The position numbers were made by a program, and so were the translations under genes. A stretch of DNA of 64,000 nt from Raphanus sativus (Eukaryota; Streptophyta; Magnoliopsida; Brassicales; Brassicaceae), in contig NC_079519.1 in assembly GCF_000801105.2 (NCBI RefSeq), forward strand, positions 33,579,288 through 33,643,287. Direction: 5' to 3'. Shown here in pieces: positions 1 through 10,336 of this stretch. Every line of letters starts with the position of its first letter. Positions within the stretch are counted from its first letter, which is position 1. The notes beneath the pieces are model-generated. The model ran no database searches. It was not told where the DNA came from and saw only the letters and a program-made list of their open reading frames with translations.

Positions 1-77
1 AGTGACATCTATAATAATCTTCCCTCACAAAGTGCTGTTACAAGAAGATAAGTCGATAAAAGAAGCTATTTTAGCAC

Positions 78-3000
78 TCAGTCGAGCTGCTTACTACACC
101 TTGTTTTACCAGTGAAGTTCTCGTCCCTTTTTGCGGTTGCAATATAGTTTAATGGTTTAAAGAACCAATTGATTCCTCTCCAGAGACTCAACAATACACT
201 TTCACCTTGGCTGACGTTCTCTCTCCTCGAGCTTGCCTCCCAAGAACCTGATTCATAAACTAAACTAAAGCCACACTTAATGATCTCACAGCTCCTAACC
301 TCCTTAGTACCATCTGTCACTTCAAATTTAATGGAAGCCTTAGTCGGAACGCATCCCATCATACAATCACCTTCTTGACATTTTTTTATATTCAACCAAT
401 TGGTGTAGCCAATGAACACATGAGTAGACTTAAACGTGCGTTCCTCATCTCCTGTTTCAGATAAACCTCCAATATGGCAATCAAAGTTGCTAGGCGATGT
501 CTCATTATCGTTGAATACACATTTGCATTTCACCTGGAGCTTATTGTATCGAGTTTTCTGGTCCTCGAATGAGATAACGGCAGATAGAGCTATTCCAACA
601 AACCCTTTTTCACTCCAGTGCCGAGGCAGCTCTGGCTCTAACTCTGCTCCAGAAGCCATGTGACTAAACCAAGCTGGAATTTCACTTCCAGGAAAGCTAG
701 TAGCAACCAAAGCTTCAGAAGCAAAACCCTGAAAGGTAAAATGAACATAGTTATTAAAATTATAAACTCATTGCAATTGTTAATGGTCTTGGACCTAGAG
801 AAACTGGTACCTGACTGTGTCGATTTAAGGCTTCTGATAGGAGACGGCTCTTATTGTGAGCACAACATATGATTTCATTCTTTGCAACGTGCTCAAGTTT
901 TTCACAGTTGGTGAAAATGAATGAAGAGGGGACCTGCTGCGTTGTTGGGACAAGAAGAGACAGAGGATTCGCCACTGCTTTTAGTGCGATACAGTCATGC
1001 GCATCTAAGCGCTGAAGATTTGGTGGGAGCGTTGAAATTGATTCCAGTTCCTTGCAATCCTTCAAGTCGATCCATTTCAAATGGTATAGTTGGCTAATGC
1101 TTGATCCCAGGCTAAGGATTGTATGATTACCGCTTAAGCATAAGCGCCTCAACAAGGATACGCTGTTCATCCGTAGTGGCGGTTGACAAAACACTTGGTC
1201 TTTGAATTTACCTGACTGTAATAATACATTTGGCACCTCTTCTATTGAGGTCCCATCAAGTAGTAAAATCTGCAGGTTTTCCATGTTCTCCTTGATATCA
1301 GGAAATCTCGTGAGCTTTTTACAACCAGAGAGTATTAGTTCTTCAAGAGCCTTCAACTTGTCGAGACAGTAAGGAGGCAGACTCTCCAACATTTTGCAGT
1401 CTTTCAGATTCAATATCACAAGTTTCTTGAAATACTGGATGGTTCTAGGAAGACTCCTGATTGCAGTGCCATCTAAATGTAGGAATTCAAGATTTTCAGA
1501 GTTCAGCTTGAACGTGTTGAAGTTTGAGCAGCCACTGAGGATTAGAGTCTTCAGCGAGATTAAATTCAGTTTTGCTGGTAGAGATGAGAGCTGTATGCAT
1601 CCCTTGAGGTTGATGAAAACAAGGCTCTTCATATATTTCATCTCTCTTGGAAACTCACTCAGATTCCTGCAGCCTTCAAGATTTATTCTCTGGAGATCAA
1701 TCGCCTTCGACAATGCTGACAGGTCAGTCAACATAGTCGAGTAACTTAGATCCACCCACTTCAACCGTGGTGCTTTCTGTGACAACCATTCAGAGCAACC
1801 AATCAGATATAAATTCAACAAGTAAAGTCATCTAGACCTCAATAGCAAAGTGTATTTTTCTTCAAATGAAACAGTTTCAAACGGAATGTAACAACGAAAA
1901 GATTGCACAAGAGGGCGCGGCGCACCTTAGCAGTTTTCCAAACTCGTTCAATCTTACTATAAGGTAGCCTGAGATCAATTAGATTATTTGGGTTGAAGTC
2001 TGATGGAAGTTCATCCGATGGGAATTTCAGCCAGTGGAGATATCGAATCTCTTGAAAGGGGAGCTTAATTTCATCGGGCAAGTTAACTTTACCGTCAGAT
2101 TCACATTGCTGAGGACAAAGAGAATCATAGATTTTGAGGTATCGCAGGCTCGACTGGTCGAACTTTTCGAAAAAGGTATTCGTGTCTAAGGGTATTCCTT
2201 TGCTTACTTTGGACGTGTCTAGAAAAATACCTCTCACCTTCTTCTTTGTACCCTGGTGACAAGTCAGTCAAAAAGACAGAGAAGTTAACAAAGAGAACTT
2301 AACGATGCTAATTTTGAAAAAAAAAAAAAAAAATCTAGTATTACTCAAGTATAAAGTGGGGGGCTTGACATTTCTTTTATTACCTCTTTCACAGAACGCA
2401 GAGTCTTAATAATTATTTCCTGATCCCACATTCTTCCCCCCGAAATATTTTCATATGATGAACCAAGTTCCTTGCCCAGTGTACACAGTAGATTATGCAT
2501 CTCTATTCTGCCGGCAGAGATGCATATGAAATACTTTTCAGCGAGGTCTCTAACAGCTTCACCTGACTCATAGTCATCCAGTAAACATTTCACATAGTCT
2601 TCCTCCTCTGATCTGAAGAAACAAGCTATGTCGAGAAACACATCTTTCTGTTGACAAGTCAGTTTGTCATAACTACTTGTCAAATCAGTTAGGATATTCG
2701 GGTTACAGCGATGTGGCAGTGTTGCTAGTCTTGCTTTCCAGTCCTCCTCGTTCATCCCACGAATCTCCTTTCCCAACTCCTCCAGGGCTCGTGGATTACC
2801 TTCAGCATACTCCACAAAACATTTCGATAGCTTTGGGAAATTCCCTGTGGCACTACTGGTTTGATCTTCAAAGGCATGAATGTTAAAGAGCTGTCGAGCT
2901 TCTTTATCGTTCAAACAAGGGACCACATAAATATCGTCAACCAGCTCTTGGATCGATGACTTGTCACGTGTTGTAATGATGATCTTGCTTCCACCCTTGA

Positions 3001-4728
3001 TCCACTTGCGTTTTGTGTGTAGAAAATCTACTTGGTCCTTGTGGCTCACGTCATCCAAGACATAAAGAATCTTCTTGCTGAACATGTCTGCCTTCTCATT
3101 GCAGGCTTGACCTTTCAGAAGTGCGTTCTGCAACCAATCTGTCCCATAGGTTTTAGATTTCTCGCGGACGCTTAGGATATTCTCGCGAATCACAAACTTG
3201 TGGTTCCACTTATTGTAGTAGGATGTCGCGAGACTGGTTTTACCAATACCAGGCATACCAATAATTCCAACAATTCGACTTTCTGCGCATTTTATATCAA
3301 ATAACTTGCCTTCAAGTTGATTAAGCCGTTGCTCAATTCCATACAGGGGTAGATCCTTATGGCGTTGTTCAATGGTTCTACAGATAGTGCTACGAATACT
3401 ACTTACCGATGAGATGCTTGGAGAAAGAAGCATATTGCTTCTTTCTCCTCCCTTACCGATGATATTAATACTACCTTTTTCTTCACCTCCAGTATAATGT
3501 CGACTATGAGTTCTCTCTCGTTCCTGCCAAACAAATAAGGAAACTATCTATCAATAGGAATCTTTCAAAAGAGCTGAAATTGTTTTTTTGTGTTTTAACT
3601 GATTTAGTGGGTGTTATTTAATTATGCGTTTTAAATAGAACTTAAATCTAAATACAATCTATTGTTATTCAAATGATGATTCCAAAATTATGTTTTAAAA
3701 TATAATATTATTCAATGAATAATTTAAATCTAGTTTTTAAAATATAGTATTATTCAATTTAAAAAAAAAAAAAAATTGTATTTTAAATTGATTTCAAATA
3801 ATCTCATATATGAATAAATGACTGAATTCAAAATCTAATGCATATTTCATAGATTTTAGAATCCATCAATTTAAACTATCTTAAAATTTTAAAATTTGAT
3901 GGATTATAAAACATTAATAATTGATTTTAAATAATTTTATTGAATTAAAAATCATATAGTATTTTACAAATCCAAGTAAACTAAAATCTAACATATGAAT
4001 TTTAATCAGTTTTTACAACTTATGAGGTTTACCTCGAATTTTAGACTTTGTATACGGATTTGCTAATAGATGGTATTTCATAATGGATTTGAACGAAATT
4101 GTATAAAAAAATTTTTGTTAACCTGATTCGAATTAGAATTTATAAATACACATAATTTCAATATGGATTTTAATTTAAATTTTCAAATCCAATTAAATCT
4201 CAACCAATACCACCAACTTAGTTTAGTTTTGTACCTGTACTTCGACAAATTCAAGCCCAGTTTTCCGGTAGCAGAATGTAAAGCTTTCTCCCATTTTGGC
4301 ATCTCGGGTCTTTCGCCTGGACCTCCTCCTAATAAGTTCCGCTCGAAATCTCCAATCTGTTTCTTCACATCATCCACCTTCACTTTGAAAAAGATGGGGA
4401 TGACATGGAGTTTGTTCTCCTCCACCTTCTCCATAATCTTCACTAGCTCGTTCAAGCACCACTTGGATTCTGAGTACCTTTTCGAGAAGACTGCCAAAGC
4501 GATCTCTGAATCCTCAATCTCACTGAAAAGGTCTTTGAGATCGGTCCCTGCATCTAATAGATTGTCGATAAAGTAGTTGACGCCACCGTCTCGCAAGGCC
4601 GTCTCAAGATGGCTTATGAAGTTGTCGCGCAGTTCATCGCCTCTGAAATTGACAAATACCCGGGGAGAGGGAGAGACTAGTTTGACCATGGTAGAGGAGG
4701 AGGAGGAGGAGGAAGCAGAAGCAGCCAT
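78..4728 (-). CDS. TIR-NBS-LRR disease resistance protein (LAZ5/At5g45200-like lineage), 5 exons, probable frameshift near exon 2 start
   Basis: Intracellular immune receptor of the TNL class. Exons read from sequence: 4235-4728 (TIR; starts MAASASSSS, keeps the SKWCLNEL stretch with the TIR NADase glutamate), 2384-3523 (NB-ARC; P-loop GMPGIGKTS, kinase-2 LYVLDDVS, RNBS-B GSKIIITTRD, MHD-like IEMHNLL), 1926-2252 (first LRR part), 811-1776 (LRRs) and 78-728 (post-LRR C-JID domain, FPGSEIPAWFSH). Exon limits match those of the second and third modules at 10.3-17.2 kb, so these are paralogues. Oddities: the GLPL motif is degenerate (GNPRAL). Exon 1 ends in phase 2, and the natural acceptor at 3523 gives conserved family sequence (ERELIVDIILEVKKK) in a frame that does not join the rest of the NB-ARC. 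Either a 1-nt indel has broken the gene or an acceptor 11 nt further in is used. TNL class is certain; an intact gene product is not. Confidence 0.8.
3608..4217. mobile_element. MITE-like AT-rich insertion in intron 1 of the leftmost TNL
   Basis: The 711-bp intron between the TIR and NB exons is very AT-rich. It opens with a GTGGGTGTTATTTAATT tract, and near the donor has a loosely complementary end (AACCAATACCACC). Internal phrases such as AATCTATTGTTATTCAAA are shared with the MITEs inside WRKY8 (53.9 and 54.7 kb), suggesting a related, decayed element. The boundaries are approximate. Confidence 0.3.
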
Positions 4729-4865
4729 CGGAAAGTTTATTGAACCTTTTGGCTAGACTGCTGGTAGAAAGCTTGCAGTGTTGACCAGTTCTACATATGC
4801 AAGTTCTAATCATTAAGTCAACTATAGATCAACGTGGAAAAAATCATTAATCGTTTCAAATTTCA

Positions 4866-4895
4866 CCCACCCACCCACCCGACCTACCTACCCCC
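4866..4895 (-). promoter_or_regulatory. G-quadruplex-forming tract upstream of the leftmost TNL
   Basis: The plus strand reads CCC-A-CCC-A-CCC-A-CCC (4866-4880) followed by CCTACCTACCCCC. The coding strand of the TNL therefore carries GGGTGGGTGGGTGGG, a canonical four-run, one-base-loop quadruplex motif. It lies about 138-167 nt upstream of the start codon, in the promoter or 5' leader. The motif is seen; a regulatory role is inferred. Confidence 0.45.
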
Positions 4896-4929
4896 TAGCA
4901 CCTACTGTCAACACGATTGAAACAATCCC

Positions 4930-5640
4930 TGTCACAGAGATGATTGCAGGTTGGGAAGGAGCCAGAAAGCTAACAACTTTGCCCCAGTAGGCCTTGATTC
5001 AGGAACTCTGGCCTCATGGATCATCTGGAATCTGTGGACGGCGCGAAATCAATTGATCTTCCAAAAAGGGCGACATTACCGGAAGAAACAATATCCAAAG
5101 CGATATCAGATGCAAGGGAATGGATGCTTGCGCAACCGCCTCCTCCCCACCCAAAGCGAAACCTTTGATCATAGTCGAACCAAACCCTAGGCTCCACGGA
5201 ACTTCGATCTACGCTGATGCAGCGTGGAATCAATCCTCTGGACATGCAGGCCTTGGTTGGATCATTGATGATCGGGTATCGCCTCGCCTCTTCACAGCGA
5301 CTTCACTCTTTGTAGCGTCGCCTCTTGTAGCGGAATCCTTGGCAGTTCTCTCAGCCATAACCTCTGCTCTCGCCCTAAGCCTTGACTCCATCACGATCTT
5401 CTGTGATTCTCAAGTCCTGATCAACACCATAAACAAGAAAGAGATGAAGCTGGAGATTTTCAACGCGTTAAGGGACATTTACTCTCTATCTGCCTCTTTT
5501 AATTTCATTGATTTCAAGTTCATTCCTAGATCGTCAAACAACTCTGCAGATTTATTGGCAAAACAAGCCCTATGGGCTTTGAGCCCACCTTAGATTTATT
5601 AATGAAAGCTTGAGTTTGAACAAAAAAAAAAAAGTCACTT
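4930..5640 (+). mobile_element. 5'-truncated LINE (non-LTR retrotransposon), RNase H-like 3' end plus poly(A)
   Basis: The plus strand encodes the tail of a plant LINE polyprotein. An upstream frame has the WEGARKL / ASWIIWNLWTARNQL stretch. After frame breaks, 5120-5593 encodes an RNase H-like (RVT_3) domain with candidate acidic residues in YADAAWN, ESLAVLSAI, FCDSQVLI and NSADLLAKQA. The ORF ends in a stop at 5591-5593, followed about 30 bp later by a 12-bp A run. The lack of an upstream reverse transcriptase and the frame breaks mark a dead 5'-truncated copy. A short possible target duplication (GTCAC, before 4940 and after the A run) is too small to be sure of. Confidence 0.75.
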
Positions 5641-7792
5641 GTTTTGTTTTTTTTTTTTTTGCCCAGAAAAAATACAAGAACATTTTTTCTTAAAGATTCA
5701 TTAGAAAGAAAGAAAATAAGCTTTTCTAGTTCTCTTTTAACCATGAATCTTTTTAACTAAACTGATTAATTAGCAAACTTTATTCTCAGCCATTGATCTA
5801 TAAAAACATGGACGACCAAGATTAAATGTTACAGATCTGAACAAGACATATATCAGTCTCCAATCCACACCGTTAGATCTAATATTGTACTTCTTATTAC
5901 GGACAACCCAGATTGTCTCAGACATTTCACCTCTTCCCACTCATCTTCACCGTCGGAAATTCATCTTTGTCACCTCTCCCTCAGCCAGATTCACCGTCGT
6001 CGTTCATCATCCTGAACACACAAATTATCTTTTTAATTCTTTTTCTACAGATCGATGTGATGTCTAGTTGTTGGAAGTCGTGATACACAGGATTCGGATG
6101 GCGTCATCAAGAAAGTGGCACTCAACCATGGTTTGAACAAAACATTCAACAGATCAGAAAAAAAAACTTTCGTTCGAAATTTTAAATATAAAACCATGAA
6201 TTATGATTGAAATCTATCCGATCTGGACAAAATACATCAAAAACAAGTGGAAGATGTAAAGAATCGTGAAAATAGCTGAGAGAAGTGGTGATTAGGGTTT
6301 GTGGGTCGACAGTGGCCAAGGAAAAAGACAAGGTTATTTTCGTAATTTTCCATCATTAATGAAATGTGTACAACAAAATCGAACACATCCATGTGTACAC
6401 CCGATCTTGTGTACAACTATACATATGTCACCCTTTCCTTATAGTACACAAATAAAAACATATTTCAAACATATTTCAACTCGAGCTAGAAGCACACAAC
6501 TTTGTTTGTTATATTCATGCATTACCAGCTCATGCCTCCTACATCAACAAACATAATATGTACATGTCAAAACATTCATCTAGTATTATGTACACATCAC
6601 ATATGTACACATCACATATGTACATATACATAATTGTACACATGTGCACAATCCAAGACGTAAGAAACTTGGGTTTATCCATGATAACAATATGTATATA
6701 TATTCGATGACAAAGCAATCAGGTGTCTGTACATGGTGAGATTGGTGTACATTTGGACATCAAAAAAGATGTATACACCAATTAGTAAACACACACTATA
6801 TTGCATCCTGCATTGCTGCCTCCAAGAAGTACAATTCAACACAACATTTACATTTCAAAACATTCAATTATATTTTTGTACACACCATCACAACTAACTG
6901 TACAATATCATAATATAATAGTGTACATACATATTATTATCCATGTGTACTGGCATTAAAGTGTACACTACAATATCATTATTATTTTTCAATTTTTTAA
7001 TAAGTGGCATTTTGGTAAATATGTCATCTTCTTCCCCAGATTTTTAGGGTTTTCTGCAACTATTTTTTACGGCCGCAATTAATTTAAGGTCTATTTAGCT
7101 CAGTATCAAAATTCGGCGTGGTAATTGCAGATCTATGCAAACTTTTTAATAATTTGAGAACCTTGTCATTTAACGCATATCTTTCCGATTTTGTCCTCAA
7201 GACCACACGTGATTGAATAATTAGAAGTGACCTGCAACCGGCAGTTATGATCATTTATCAGTTTTATTTATGAACTTATTGAAAAAGTAAACAAGCGTAC
7301 GAAACCGGTTATATTTTTCCAAATTGGTGAGAGAAGAATTGTAAGATATTTTCGGAGAGGAGAAGTGAAGAGAGGAGGAGAAGATATTTTTGGAGAATAT
7401 AAGATATTTTCGAAGATGAGAAAGTGTAGATATTTGATACGAAGCTTGGATGTTAGATGCCATATAATAAAAAATGCAAAAGAAATTGGATATGTATATA
7501 TATGATTGACTAAGCTGACATAATTGTAAGGTTAACTAATTTTTCATGGGATAATAAAATTAGTAACTTGAGATTTGAATGTGATATACACTAAGGTGAA
7601 AAGTTAAAATAATGCAATCCTTACTTTCATATCTAGACGTGAAATAGGAGTGAGTTGATGGGTGTTTTCTCCCGCCCGATCACATCTTTGTACCGAAGAA
7701 GTTTCTTCAATCACATGGGCGTCCGAAACCTGGAGGTCAAAATATTTAAACATCATAAACCAGGTACAAGGTAAAGAAAACGTAGTTGACTA
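5641..7792. other. Gene-free AT-rich stretch with a dense cluster of TGTACA/GTGTACA motifs
   Basis: No credible coding region was found; the ORFs are short and have no recognisable motif. About 6360-6970 is crowded with GTAC-centred words (TGTACA, GTGTACAC, ATGTACAT), roughly 16 in 600 bp, and includes an almost exact short tandem repeat at 6584-6625. The rest is AT-rich, probably old transposon sequence. Confidence 0.4.
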
Positions 7793-7882
7793 TACATAAA
7801 AAACCGGATACAAGTTATAGAAACCGGATTCGAGTATATACATAAAAACCGCGTACAAGGTATAGAAACAAGATTCGAGTAT
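7790..7882. repeat. Two-copy imperfect tandem repeat, period about 44 bp
   Basis: A unit containing ATACATAAAAA, CCG.GTACAAG.TATAGAAAC and GATTCGAGTAT occurs twice in direct succession with a few substitutions. It lies in non-coding DNA between two TNL loci. No function is visible. Confidence 0.5.
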
Positions 7883-8042
7883 AATTGTCTGAGTACTATT
7901 TTTGTCGACTTACATGGACTTTGTAGGTGATCCGGGCGGAGATGAGTAATGGCTGAGATTTGCCAACACGTTTTCTATTGTCTTACGATTCTCATACTCA
8001 CCTACTGATGCACCCAAAATCCAGCACCGTCCTGCTTGGTTC

Positions 8043-8537
8043 ATGGACACGACCCAAGATGGTGACCTTGTCGACCAGCTAGACCTAGCCGAGGTTTTCT
8101 CATCAGATTATGCAATCTTGGATGAGCTGAATACTCAAGTGAGCTGGACTGACACTATCATGGACGAGCTGAGCTGGACTAACACTCACCCGGACGAGCT
8201 GAGCAAGTTGGTTCGACCTTCCGAGCTGGTTCGACCATCAAACCACCCGAGAAGCAACACAGATATACGTTCATTGTTCGAAGCATATCTTCTAAACCAT
8301 GATGTTTCTTCGCTTGAAACCACTTGGAGAATGTGCTCAACTCAATTATGGAACTCCTCGAAGAAGAATCAGATCAATCGGAGTTCAGATGAGGGAGTTA
8401 TGTCATGTACAACTCAGATGATGTTCAGTTCTCGCGAATTCAGACATGTGTGGATCGTCCCGCGTGTGTCCGTATCTTTCCCAGCATGGTGTGCACGACC
8501 TGATCATCACAGCATGAACTTGGACACCTCTGAATGA
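8043..8537 (+). CDS. Hypothetical 164-aa ORF in retroelement-like DNA
   Basis: An open frame of 164 codons starting with an ATG in the sequence TTCATGGACACG. It has internal short repeats (DELSWTNTHPDELS, and SKLVRPSELVRPS) and no domain I recognise. The context argues for transposon-derived sequence: it is between decayed elements and is followed by a TATATATATG box with an AATAAAA stretch (8697-8740), resembling the promoter/poly(A) part of an LTR. No introns and no homology are apparent. I would not treat it as a host gene without expression data. Confidence 0.25.
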   Translation: MDTTQDGDLVDQLDLAEVFSSDYAILDELNTQVSWTDTIMDELSWTNTHPDELSKLVRPSELVRPSNHPRSNTDIRSLFEAYLLNHDVSSLETTWRMCSTQLWNSSKKNQINRSSDEGVMSCTTQMMFSSREFRHVWIVPRVSVSFPAWCARPDHHSMNLDTSE

Positions 8538-9130
8538 ATCTGGACATTCTTATGAATCTGGACCAGTCAACATGAGGATCCGCACCTTGACCAGTTTTAG
8601 TCAAAATTCAGAAATCTATGTCTTGTTTTCATTGATTTATATTTTCTATGTTGTCTTTTCCAACATTTCTCTTTATGTTTCTTTGACTCACAAACACTAT
8701 ATATATGTGATGTCTCTCATGAATAAAAACACATCGATTTTTCTATTATCTCTTTTGATTTTTCTCTCATTGTTCTTTGCTTAGAACATTTTTAGTTTCT
8801 TGGTGAGGTTATCTCCAAGTCTCGATCCTTCCTTTGTTGGACCGGTGCGTCACATCCGGCAACATTTGAAGTCTGGTAGTATCATTGGGCCTTTCCGCAT
8901 CCCATTGTGTCACCAATCATCCCACCAGTTCTCTATCCTTCCGGATCAGAGTCCATATCAACCTTACCGAAAGAGTGATCCCGATTTTGGTTCTATCACC
9001 TACTCCCGTAGGTTGTTTGGAAGAACCGGGAATTTTGACATTGCAAGTAGCAGGATTGATACAGTGATCAACCTACAAGCCTAATACCGCCTCAACATGT
9101 ATTGTAGGTTTTTTGGAAGGAACTTGCTTC
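8538..9130 (+). mobile_element. Possible degenerate LTR-retroelement remnant
   Basis: The sequence contains a TATA-like box, an AATAAA signal, then TTGGACCGGTGCGTCACATCC-type sequence. There are also two near copies of a phrase with GTAGGTTGTTTGGAAG (9008-9023) and GTAGGTTTTTTGGAAG (9104-9119). I could not find a matching second LTR, a primer-binding site or a target duplication, so the assignment is weak. Confidence 0.25.
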
Positions 9131-10336
9131 GAAGAAGATGATATATTGGGGAATAATAGTATTACAGATCCCTTTGGTTTTTTGCACAAAAGAGAAAGAA
9201 AATCCTGATTATTTGCATTATTGACATTTTTTCTGTGCAACCACCTGTTTCAAGAATCACGTCTGACGTGTAACAGGTATTGTGCTTCGTTTTTCGTATG
9301 GAAATAAGGACAGTTTTGGTTTTACCTAAAAATATACAGTGTCTTACCCATCTACCTAATTATCTCCTATATTTTTGATATCTACTGCAAATTCCCTTAA
9401 TTTAATTCACATAAACTTTTATCATTCCACGTTTTAATCATAGGTTACTTCAAGATCATAGCTTTATCATTTATAATTATAATTTGATTTTTAACTTCAT
9501 ATTTCACAATAGTAAGTTTTTGTGATATTTGGTCATTGTTCAGCACTGACGGGGACAACCAGAGTTTGTCTTCGACGAGAGTTTTTCTCCGACAAGAGCT
9601 TGTCTCCAATAAGAGCTTCTCTCCAACAAGAGCTTGTCAACTTTCTCTACATCACATGGAACAACGAGAACAAAGATCTAAGTCGAAGATAGAGGAAAAA
9701 CTTGAAAATCAGAAAATAATCAAACAAAAATGTTTACTCAACAAAGCTACAGAGATGAAGTGTTGTTTGTTGTCCGTCAGGAAAAGAAGAAAACTGTAGT
9801 AGAAGAAGGTTATTTTGGTTGGTTGGAGAAAAGTATAAAGTAAACTTTAGAGAAAAAAGATGAATTAGAATATAGGAGAGAGTCAAACAAATATTAAAAA
9901 TAAAAAATAGATAAAAACAAAAAGAACGAACTAGACTTCGTTATAGTTACACTTAATTAGAGAAAAATATCTCAGTAGCAAGAAGTGATCTATAATGTAA
10001 TAAAAAGTCATAAAGTGATTTAAAATGTAAATCACTTCCTGAGGAACAGAAGCAATCACAGTCTTTACTCATTAGCAAAAAGAAACTTTTTTTTTTTGCC
10101 ACAAAGCAAAAAGCAAACATTTCACAAAGTAAAGCCCTTTTTAAAAGAAAAAAAAAAGAAATTCCACAAAGTTACTCCGGTCTTTTTTCCGCTTTTTGCG
10201 GGACGCTGATAAGGATGTGTATAAATACAAATATGGAAGTGTCATATTAACAGATGACAGACAGATCATAGTTTTAAAGGAGAAAAAGGAGAAAAACGTA
10301 CAGACGAAGACAGAAATGAAGCAGACATTCAGATTA
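9131..10336. other. Intergenic DNA 3' of the large NLR locus
   Basis: AT-rich and without a recognisable gene. It contains a small tandem repeat (9567-9638) and homopolymer A/T tracts. It is the 3' flank of the minus-strand gene ending at 10337. Confidence 0.4.
9567..9638. repeat. Short tandem repeat, 17-bp unit, about 4 copies
   Basis: Units of the form CTCCgACAAGAGCTTGT follow each other with 1-3 changes each (…CTCCGACAAGAGCTTGT, CTCCAATAAGAGCTTCT, CTCCAACAAGAGCTTGT). It is non-coding as far as can be seen. Confidence 0.5.

Noticed and set aside
5885..6556. Short plus-strand ORFs of 60-85 codons
   Set aside because: No motifs, poor composition and overlap with the GTAC-rich repeat-like DNA.
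7251..7463. 70-codon minus-strand ORF
   Set aside because: Low-complexity Ser/Phe/Lys content in AT-rich DNA, no homology seen, no splice context.
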